Below, one piece after another: positions 45,101 to 50,290 of a stretch of 52,871 bases of DNA (positions are counted from its first letter, which is position 1; the number at the start of each line of letters is the position of its first letter). The position numbers were made by a program, and so were the translations under genes. The notes beneath the pieces are model-generated. The model worked only from the letters and a program-made list of their open reading frames with translations. It made no database searches and was not told the origin of the DNA. The DNA lies in assembly GCA_017503465.1 (NCBI GenBank), contig JAFVSY010000093.1, positions 1 through 52,871 of the forward strand. Direction: 5' to 3'. This stretch comes from Tidjanibacter sp. (GTDB lineage: Bacteria; Bacteroidota; Bacteroidia; Bacteroidales; Rikenellaceae).

Positions 45101-45266
45101 GGGTGGTACCTTCCACCAACACGCTCGCACCGATGAGGGGCTCGTTGGCCTCTCCGTAGACCACACCACTGATGGTGATATTCTGCTGGGCAAAGGCTCC
45201 CGTGGAGAGGAGCAACGAGCAGATTGCCACAGCGATTGTCCTTATTTTTAATGCGATATTTTTCAT
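42135..45266 (-). CDS. SusC/RagA-family TonB-dependent outer-membrane transporter
   Basis: This 1043-residue protein has a Sec signal peptide, a carboxypeptidase-like beta-sandwich (ITISGVVYGEANEPLIGASV), the TonB-box region ETVLDEIVVVGYATMKRSDLTGSVSSV, a plug domain with IRGVGTVTGDSSPLYIVDGFEV and DILKDASASAIYGARAANGVILI-type sequence, and a barrel ending in VVTFGVELKF with terminal Phe. It imports oligosaccharides with the SusD partner. No anti-sigma/ECF pair is nearby and there is no long N-terminal STN extension. It starts 20 bp after the first glycan-binding gene. Confidence 0.97.
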   Translation of the reverse strand: MKNIALKIRTIAVAICSLLLSTGAFAQQNITISGVVYGEANEPLIGASVLVEGTTRGTITDVEGKYTISAPKTAVLVFDYLGYTTEKVNVAGKNKVNVTLKAETVLDEIVVVGYATMKRSDLTGSVSSVSSKSIEGFKTGSVVEALGGQIAGVNITSTDGTPGASQEIKIRGVGTVTGDSSPLYIVDGFEVSDISYLANQDIKSVDVLKDASASAIYGARAANGVILITTKEGREGRSEVSYNGSMSFRALSKHLDVLSPYDFVALQMELNPSRYGARYYQSGEDKEGVPYKYQSLEDYRTVEGVDWQDEAFRNTWSQTHDVSIMGGDKDTKYTASFSHFDEDGLFQANTFAKNSARLKFTQQVYKWMRFDASINYTNSLTTGVGTGGGTLSNIIQYRPTGGLFVSDYQLRYNTVDPTLEEVGLSNSNYFNPILNSEKVDQSKKIDQWIGNASLNVQLAKGLSFKSAFSYNEAFRRDDVFYREGSNMAYRTAGPYGNSKMQKQLRWTNNNVLTYKKTFAKKHNTQFVLGHEVSYNAVEFLYAESREFPLDDLGVNNLGMGAVPSFVESSKTDNKRLSFFARAFYDYDSRYMLTATLRADASTVFSANNKWGVFPSFAAAWNIAREDFMENTKDWLSNLKLRLGWGTVGNDRISNYLSLDLYNDHKIGMGSSQVTVLTPAQLANQNLRWEGSTTTNVGLDVSLYSGRINLTVDAFVKDSKDLLLAQNLSYVTGFGEQWQNVGKIRNKGIEFTLNTINVNTKDFYWSTDLNVSFIRNTLVALQDGTDYILSRSGFNSNFSSYDYIAQVGKPIGSMYGYVFDGVYQYSDFDVYADGTLHLKEGVVDISEHATEAVAPGFVKYKDMDGDGVITTEDRTIIGNGQPDWFGGITNTLKYRNVDLSFMFQFSVGNEVYNAQRMWSTQSRLEMQNMLSEVADRWTATNASNKVPSAKGYVAYDVYSRFIEDGSFLRLKNITLGYTLPKHIVGKYHISNLRLYATAQNLWCLTNYSGYDPEVSMRSSNLMPAFDYGAYPKSKVVTFGVELKF

Positions 45267-45286
45267 ACCTTCAAACTCTTCTCTTA

Positions 45287-47497
45287 TTATTTATTGTAGT
45301 TTGGGTCCAACCAGATGATAAGCGGGAATGTGTTTTGACTGCCCGTTCCATTCACAGGGTCGATGTTGTTCACATTGCACAGCATCTGGGCAACCACAAC
45401 GCCGTGGCCATAGCCATAGTCATCTTTGAACTTGTCGGGGTTCACAACCAACTGCAAGGTCTCGGGCTCAACATAGGCACCCACAAGACCAAGACGGCCA
45501 TTGGCACCATTCTTCTCGCCATAGTAGGACATCGGGCCGCAACCAGTGTAGTTGGGAGCCTTACTAATTGCCGAGAAATAGGTTGTCCACAAACACGACA
45601 GGAAGGTGTCGGCTGCGGCCTTACCCTCCACGTGCTGGTCGGGACCTCCGAGTTTATAGAAGAAGAAGTCGCGGCGATAGTCGAGTGTAAACTGCGGTGC
45701 CTCGCTGCCATCGGCTTTGGACACAACGGTGGGAGAAGCACTCCTACCACCCTTCTGGGGATTAACCCTGATGGCAAAGGGAGTGTACTCAACGATGTAG
45801 CCATTGCGAGCACCGGCTTGGTCCACAAACAAGGGGAAGAGCCTTGTTACGGCAGCCTCCGAATCGCCACCGCAGGTTACCTCCAACACTGCAAAGTGGG
45901 TGCGGTGTTGTGCATCCTTGTTCTCGACAGCCTTGATGGTCAGTGTACCGGTTGCCTTGTCGATGGTAGCATTCATCTTTGCACTGGAAACACTGGTTTT
46001 ATTGATAAGTTTGAAACTTACGGGCTTACCCTCGGGCAGGTCGTGCTTAACGATGGGCACCACAAGGTCTTCCTCGCCTGCGCGCATACGGAACTGAGCG
46101 CCATACTCCTCAATGGGCTCCAGTTTGAGGTTGTTACCCCACTCCACATAGGTAAACCTAAATGGGTTGGCAACCACGTTAATCTTGAACTTGGCCTGCA
46201 AACTACCCTTCACGTTCTGTGCGTTCACAGTGATGGTAGCCTCACCCACGGGAAGTTCGGTGCCCTTCTTGCAACCAACCACACCTGTGGCAGGGTCAAT
46301 CGTTAGGGCCTCAAAACCTGCGGGTACATCCACCAGCGAGAAGGTAACCTCGCCGCCCTGCAACTCCTTGACGGGGTGAGCAATCGAGACACCCGAGATA
46401 ACCTCGGCGATGTCGTCATAGGTCAGCGTTGTGATGGGCGCAATGAAGGAGGTTACATTGAAGGTGAACACATTGTTGAAGTCCTTGCTACCATAGGCAT
46501 TGGTGGCAGTTACGCTCACCACATACTGCTCGCCATCCTTCACCTCGCTGGTTTCGGGGAAGCGTACAATACCGGTGGCATCGTCCACGGTGATACCGAT
46601 GGTGTTGGCGGGCGACACACTCTTGAGGGTGTAGACAAGGTTGTCCTTGGAGCCCTTCAGAGTGGGTTTGGCCGACTTGCCGGCATAACCCACCTCAACC
46701 AACATAGCCGAGGGGTTGTAGTTCAGAGCCATAGGAGCCGAAGTAACCGTAAGCCTCAGTGCGTTGCGGAAAATACCATCCTCCGATTCGGCACCCACGA
46801 TGTAGGTGTTGAGTTTGAAATCGAAGGTGTAGACCGCGGGCTCAATGGCCTCGTTCTTCTCCACGATGGAGAACACACCCGTGGTGGGGTGTACCTCAAA
46901 CCACTCCTTGCAGTCGTTGGCAAGGTCGCCATTCTTGTAGACGTTGGCGAGTTCAAACTTCTTGATTTGCACGTGGCGGTTGCCATCGGTCTTGATTTGG
47001 GCGGTGGGCAGAGGTTTCTCTGCCGAGGGCTCCACGATTGCGCCCCACTCAACCCTCAAGTCGGCAGGCTCCACGAAGATACCATCGGGCACCGGTTTGA
47101 GCATATTGATGGAGATAGCCTCCGGATACTCATACCTCACACCGGCCGACACACAAGCAATGCCAATGACATACTTGCCTGTGGGCAGTTGCTCGGTATT
47201 CTGCAACGAAAACACACCCTTCTCGGCATCCAACACAAAGCACTCCGTTTCGTAGGGAAGGCCGTTGAGTTCGATACCAAGCAACTCAAAGCCCGAAGGC
47301 TTGTCGCCGTGGTAGGTGGGATTGATACTAATGTTGGTGCCGGGGCTGATTTCGTTGATGCCCGAGTAGTAGAGCGCAAACGATGTGTCCACCGTAAGGT
47401 CCTGCTGAGAGCACGAGGTCAGCACTGCACCACCGACAACGAACATTGCCACCAGGGGCAACACTCTTCCAATCAGTGATTTTGTAAATCCTCTCAT
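45287..47497 (-). CDS. Surface glycan-binding lipoprotein, DUF4958-type, first gene of the operon
   Basis: This 736-residue protein has a lipoprotein signal (FVVGGAVLTSCSQQD), several Ig/cadherin-like beta domains in the middle (for example NLVYTLKSVSPANTIGITVDDATGIV) and a C-terminal 280-residue domain beginning YVEWGNNLKLEPIEEY and ending FPLIIWLDPNYNK. That domain is paralogous to the C-terminus of the protein at 38002-40365 (WGNNL, FPLFVDQAG versus FPFFVHHAG, TPFAIRVNPQKGG versus TPFAFRFNPKTGG). It has no enzyme motifs. Placement before susC is unusual; most such proteins follow susD. Confidence 0.85.
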   Translation of the reverse strand: MRGFTKSLIGRVLPLVAMFVVGGAVLTSCSQQDLTVDTSFALYYSGINEISPGTNISINPTYHGDKPSGFELLGIELNGLPYETECFVLDAEKGVFSLQNTEQLPTGKYVIGIACVSAGVRYEYPEAISINMLKPVPDGIFVEPADLRVEWGAIVEPSAEKPLPTAQIKTDGNRHVQIKKFELANVYKNGDLANDCKEWFEVHPTTGVFSIVEKNEAIEPAVYTFDFKLNTYIVGAESEDGIFRNALRLTVTSAPMALNYNPSAMLVEVGYAGKSAKPTLKGSKDNLVYTLKSVSPANTIGITVDDATGIVRFPETSEVKDGEQYVVSVTATNAYGSKDFNNVFTFNVTSFIAPITTLTYDDIAEVISGVSIAHPVKELQGGEVTFSLVDVPAGFEALTIDPATGVVGCKKGTELPVGEATITVNAQNVKGSLQAKFKINVVANPFRFTYVEWGNNLKLEPIEEYGAQFRMRAGEEDLVVPIVKHDLPEGKPVSFKLINKTSVSSAKMNATIDKATGTLTIKAVENKDAQHRTHFAVLEVTCGGDSEAAVTRLFPLFVDQAGARNGYIVEYTPFAIRVNPQKGGRSASPTVVSKADGSEAPQFTLDYRRDFFFYKLGGPDQHVEGKAAADTFLSCLWTTYFSAISKAPNYTGCGPMSYYGEKNGANGRLGLVGAYVEPETLQLVVNPDKFKDDYGYGHGVVVAQMLCNVNNIDPVNGTGSQNTFPLIIWLDPNYNK

Positions 47498-47554
47498 TGT
47501 TTAGGTTAATTATTAGTTAGTTTAATCGAAAAAAAAGATTCGCCTCTTTGACTA

Positions 47555-47562
47555 CAAATATA
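47555..47562 (-). promoter_or_regulatory. Likely -7 box of the utilisation operon
   Basis: TATATTTG on the minus strand matches TAnnTTTG, with a start point near 47548 and a leader of about 50 nt. There is no good TTTG at the expected -33 spacing, which fits a promoter that needs an activator. No regulator gene is encoded beside this locus. Confidence 0.6.
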
Positions 47563-47566
47563 CAAA

Positions 47567-47661
47567 TTTGTGCAGAAGTATCATCTACAACATTGTCCAA
47601 TTTTTCTTTATTTCTTTGCGAGGAGTATCAATTTTGTGCAAAATTATTTTCATTTTGTGCA
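47567..47661. promoter_or_regulatory. Three TTTGTGCA boxes upstream of the utilisation operon
   Basis: The octamer TTTGTGCA occurs at 47567-47574, 47633-47640 and 47654-47661. The last two are 21 bp apart, two helical turns, and about 70-100 bp upstream of the -7 box. The first overlaps a 10-bp palindrome, ACAAATTTGT, at 47562-47571. These are candidate activator sites between two divergent transcription units. Confidence 0.45.
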
Positions 47662-47712
47662 ACCATCCGCCCTCGCCACCCCTTTGTGGCAACTTTTGCC
47701 CCAAATGAAGCG

Positions 47713-47742
47713 TTGCTTATAGGGCAAAATTACCTAAATTTG
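47713..47742 (+). promoter_or_regulatory. Promoter of the esterase gene
   Basis: TTG (47713-47715), 19 bp, TAAATTTG (47735-47742) fits the Bacteroidetes consensus, with a start near 47749 and a leader of about 40 nt. Confidence 0.75.
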
Positions 47743-47790
47743 TAGCAACATAAAAAAAGATAACGTGTACGTTCAATAACACAAACCTTT

Positions 47791-49122
47791 ATGAAACGTT
47801 TTTTCACCCTCCTCTCCCTATTGGTGGTGGCCATCACCATTGGCGCACAGAACGTATTCCAACCGGTAGAACTAACCATTGATTCACCCACAGGACTCTA
47901 CGCCAAAGGCGAACAAGTGAGCGTCTATGGGCGACTGCTTGAAGAGTGCGACACTCCGCTTGACCTCTCAGTGGTGGTCAATGGCACTGTGGTTGAGAAC
48001 AAAAACAACGTCGCTCTCACCACCGACACCTGCACTCCGATATGGAGTGGGGCCTTCTCGGAGGCCTCTTCGGTCATTCTCTCGGTGGGCCCGCAGGGCG
48101 AGGATAAGAATCGCACCACCATAGGCTTTGCCGTGGCTGCCGATGAATTTCGGCCCTCGTTTGAAAAGCCACGCGACCTGCGCCGCTTTTGGCGCAAACA
48201 GGTGCGCACAATGCGCCGTAGCAAAGCAAGCGTGAGCCTTACAGAGGTTTCTCTGCCCGACAAGGATGCAGAGGAATATGTCTGCTATGACATCGAAATA
48301 TCTATGCCGGAGGGCGCACCCGTGAGAGGTTATATGGCCATACCGCGCAATGCCACAAATCACTCGCTACCCATCACCATATTCGCCCACGCCGCAGGCG
48401 TGCGCAAAGCCCACTGCCAATCCACACCCGAGCGTGCCCTCCATTGGGCCAAGCAGGGCTCCGGCACCATCGCCTTCGACATCAACGCACACGGCTATCT
48501 GAACGGACAACCCCAAAGTTACTATGACGGACTCGAGAATGGCGAGCTCAAAGGATACTCCAAATGGCCCATTGTGGACCACCAATCGTTCTACTTCCGC
48601 ACAATGTTCCTGCGCCTTGTCCGCACCCTCGACTACGCCACCACCTCACCCCTCTGGGATGGCGAGCGAGTATTGGTCTATGGCGAGAGTCAGGGCGGAG
48701 CACAAGCTGCCGCACTCGCAGGCATAGACGAGAGGGTAACAATGGCGGTGATGAACGTGCCCGCAATGACCGACCTCGGTGGTGTGGTTGCCGGCCACAG
48801 CGCAGGTTGGCCACAGGCCTACTCGCGCGGAGCAGCCGACACCTCCACGGCCGAAACATACAGCAAAATCCTACCCTACTACGATGCGGCTCAATTGATT
48901 GGACTCTCCAAAGCCAAAATCGTTATGGAGGTGGGCCTAATTGACCGCACCTGCCCTCCCGAGGGCGTGTGCGCCGCCTTCAACAACGCTCCCGGCACCG
49001 ACAAAACGCTCCTCTCCTACCCCTACCGCCCCCACACATCGGTAAACTCCCGCTATCGTAGCGAATGGTTCGAGAAGGTGGAAAAGGTACGTCGCAACAT
49101 CATCACCGAGTACCTCAAATAG
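47791..49122 (+). CDS. Acetyl-xylan-esterase-like alpha/beta hydrolase, secreted
   Basis: This 443-residue protein has a Sec signal peptide (MKRFFTLLSLLVVAITIGAQ), a beta-rich N-terminal domain (about 22-120) and an AXE1/CE7-type hydrolase domain. The catalytic triad reads as Ser300 in VYGESQGG, Asp385 in GLIDRTCPP and His415 in PYRPHTS. AFDINAHGY and RDLRRFWR are also family features. It probably removes acetyl groups from polysaccharides in the periplasm. It is divergently transcribed from the utilisation operon with 293 bp between them, so it may serve the same substrate, but has its own promoter. Confidence 0.9.
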   Translation: MKRFFTLLSLLVVAITIGAQNVFQPVELTIDSPTGLYAKGEQVSVYGRLLEECDTPLDLSVVVNGTVVENKNNVALTTDTCTPIWSGAFSEASSVILSVGPQGEDKNRTTIGFAVAADEFRPSFEKPRDLRRFWRKQVRTMRRSKASVSLTEVSLPDKDAEEYVCYDIEISMPEGAPVRGYMAIPRNATNHSLPITIFAHAAGVRKAHCQSTPERALHWAKQGSGTIAFDINAHGYLNGQPQSYYDGLENGELKGYSKWPIVDHQSFYFRTMFLRLVRTLDYATTSPLWDGERVLVYGESQGGAQAAALAGIDERVTMAVMNVPAMTDLGGVVAGHSAGWPQAYSRGAADTSTAETYSKILPYYDAAQLIGLSKAKIVMEVGLIDRTCPPEGVCAAFNNAPGTDKTLLSYPYRPHTSVNSRYRSEWFEKVEKVRRNIITEYLK

Positions 49123-49152
49123 TCTCAGCAAACGAAAAAAAACGTCAAACCG

Positions 49153-49494
49153 ATGGCAACAAGTGAAGACTACATAGCCTATGTGATGGACCAGTTGGAG
49201 GCCGCGCGCACGGGGCTTGACCTTTGGGCCCGCCCAATGTTTGGCGAGTATTGTGTCTACTCGGGCGACAAGCCACTCTTTTTTGTGTGCGACAATGCCG
49301 TGTTCATCAAGCGCATTGAGTGCGTGGCCGACCTGCTGGCCAATGCCGACCCCGCCGCCCCATTCCCCGGCGCAAAGAACTTTGTGATTTTGGACATCGA
49401 GGATGTACGCCTCGCGGGCGAGGTGGTCCGCCTGCTGGACATCCACAAGCCTATGCCCAAACCCAAGAAGAAGAGAGTAAAAAGTAAAGAGTAA
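49153..49494 (+). CDS. TfoX N-terminal domain protein
   Basis: This 113-residue protein matches the TfoX/Sxy N-terminal domain: YVMDQLEAARTGLDLWARPMFGEYCVYSGDKPLFFVCDNAVFIKRI. It has no C-terminal TfoX domain. The last ten residues (KKKRVKSKE) and the stop codon are encoded by a heptamer repeat array at 49474-49515, so the gene's 3' end has been rewritten by, or grown into, the array. The function in Bacteroidales is not established. It lies 30 bp after the esterase and may be co-transcribed. Confidence 0.88.
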   Translation: MATSEDYIAYVMDQLEAARTGLDLWARPMFGEYCVYSGDKPLFFVCDNAVFIKRIECVADLLANADPAAPFPGAKNFVILDIEDVRLAGEVVRLLDIHKPMPKPKKKRVKSKE

Positions 49495-49515
49495 TTAGTA
49501 AAGAGTAATTAGTAA
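49474..49515. repeat. Heptamer array spanning the TfoX-protein stop codon
   Basis: Six period-7 units alternate mainly between AGAGTAA and TTAGTAA. The stop codon of the preceding gene (49492-49494) is inside the third unit. Confidence 0.88.
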
Positions 49516-49551
49516 ATATTTCTACTGCATTTGATAGCCCCACCAAGTGCC

Positions 49552-49658
49552 CCTCCCCTACGATAGGGGAGGCTGGGAGGGGTGGTCGAAATTGCGCTCG
49601 GCGGCCTCGCCGAGCAGGAGGCTGGGAGGGGTGGTCGAAATTGCAAACAGCGGCTCTG
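49552..49658. repeat. Direct repeat with hairpins
   Basis: A 21-bp inverted repeat, CCTCCCCTA-CGA-TAGGGGAGG (49552-49572), leads into two 26-bp identical direct repeats at 49570-49595 and 49619-49644, which include the core GGGAGGGGTGGTCGAAATTG. Copy one is followed by the hairpin GCTCGGCG-GCCT-CGCCGAGC. Copy two is followed by GCGGC-TCT-GCCGC. The same frame carries different stems, as in a modular dispersed repeat. Confidence 0.85.
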
Positions 49659-49686
49659 CCGCAATTGTGCCTTCTGGGGTTGTAGT

Positions 49687-49731
49687 GAGTGTAGAGAGTT
49701 TAAGGAATGTAGGGAGTTTAGTGAGTGTAGA
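49687..49731. repeat. Nine-bp tandem repeat array
   Basis: Five imperfect period-9 units with consensus GAGTNTAGG-like sequence lie here, the only non-heptamer micro-array in the window. The sequence to 49810 carries no supported gene. Confidence 0.75.
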
Positions 49732-49816
49732 GGCTCTATCCCTAACCTCCCTAAATTCCCTTTCTGCCCATTCTTGCTCTTCCTGCCCTTGCACCCTTTC
49801 CAAAACAGACGCCCCC

Positions 49817-49851
49817 GCCACTCCGTGGCACCCCCTCTAACTCAGAGGGGG
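49817..49851. repeat. Paired hairpins of a dispersed intergenic repeat
   Basis: GCCAC-TCC-GTGGC (49817-49829) is followed at once by CCCCCTCT-AACTC-AGAGGGGG (49831-49851). I recall closely similar sequences as intergenic repeats in Bacteroidales genomes; a search would confirm this. Confidence 0.75.
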
Positions 49852-49872
49852 ACAATTTTGAATTTTGGCAAA

Positions 49873-49923
49873 TGCGAGTAAGCGAGCGCATAGGCTGCTT
49901 GCAGACTCTGCCGAGCGGGAGCA
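49873..49923. repeat. Dispersed copy of the 87-bp repeat core
   Basis: These 51 bp align without gaps to unit positions 12-62 of the array at the left end of the window, about 45 of 51 bases identical by hand count. It is flanked by different hairpins from those at the left end. Confidence 0.8.
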
Positions 49924-49928
49924 TTTTA

Positions 49929-49972
49929 GACAAAACAACGTTTTGTCAATTTTGAATTTTGAATTCTCAATT
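49929..49972. repeat. AAC-loop hairpin followed by a heptamer array
   Basis: The hairpin GACAAAAC-AAC-GTTTTGTC (49929-49947) runs into four period-7 units related to TTGAATT (49945-49972). The hairpin loop equals that at 262-276 although the stems differ completely. Confidence 0.8.
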
Positions 49973-50000
49973 CTGCCCTTGGGCAGGTCTGTGAGCAAAC

Positions 50001-50027
50001 AAAAAAGGCCGTCAGTTTGACGGCCTT
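50001..50027 (-). terminator. Terminator of tRNA-Gln
   Basis: On the minus strand the stem AAGGCCGTCA/TGACGGCCTT with a 3-nt loop ends in a run of six T residues. It lies 3 bp past the tRNA 3' end. Confidence 0.9.
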
Positions 50028-50030
50028 TAG

Positions 50031-50101
50031 TTGGGTTGCACGGACTCGAACCATGAATAACAGGACCAGAATCTGTTGTGTTACCATTACACCACAACCC
50101 A
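50031..50101 (-). tRNA. tRNA-Gln (anticodon CTG)
   Basis: A 71-nt cloverleaf reads on the minus strand: acceptor TGGGTTG/CAACCCA with discriminator A, D-arm GTG/CAC, anticodon loop TTCTGGT giving CTG, and T-arm CATGG-TTCGAGT-CCGTG. CCA is not encoded. The last pair of the anticodon stem (31-39) is an A-C mismatch. It decodes CAG. Confidence 0.93.
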
Positions 50102-50110
50102 ATAGCGGCA

Positions 50111-50141
50111 CAAAAGTACGGCTTTTTTTTATTTCTGCAAT
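50111..50141 (-). promoter_or_regulatory. Promoter of tRNA-Gln
   Basis: On the minus strand, ATTG (50141-50138), 19 bp, TACTTTTG (50118-50111) fits the consensus. The start would lie a few bases before the tRNA 5' end. Confidence 0.8.
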
Positions 50142-50216
50142 AGTTTTGGTCAATTTTTTTTATTTTTGTTGCAATAAACCCCACAGGTGGGCGTTCTAAT
50201 AGCGAGTAGAAAACAA

Positions 50217-50224
50217 TATTTTTG
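50217..50224 (+). promoter_or_regulatory. Possible -7 box for the HtrA gene
   Basis: TATTTTTG matches TAnnTTTG and would start near 50231, about 60 nt before the ATG. The -33 region is poor. A second TATTTTTG at 50161-50168 is an alternative. Confidence 0.45.
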
Positions 50225-50290
50225 CCTATGAAGCAACTCTCCTTTTTTGGATAATAACTTATTTATGAAACTTTCAAAAGAGAGAACACT

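Noticed and set aside
42273-45251. 992-residue open frame antisense to susC
   Set aside because: Long antisense frames are common in GC-rich codon-biased genes here (others lie at 38203-40401 and 30391-31830). The translation is low-complexity, rich in His, Val and Gly, and matches no family.
50031-50101. tRNA used as an integration site for a mobile island
   Set aside because: No integrase, no direct repeat of the tRNA 3' end and no foreign block were seen on either side; only small repeats are present.
49837-50184. Small minus-strand proteins overlapping the tRNA and repeat island
   Set aside because: They run through the tRNA-Gln gene, its terminator and dispersed repeats, so they cannot be real coding genes.
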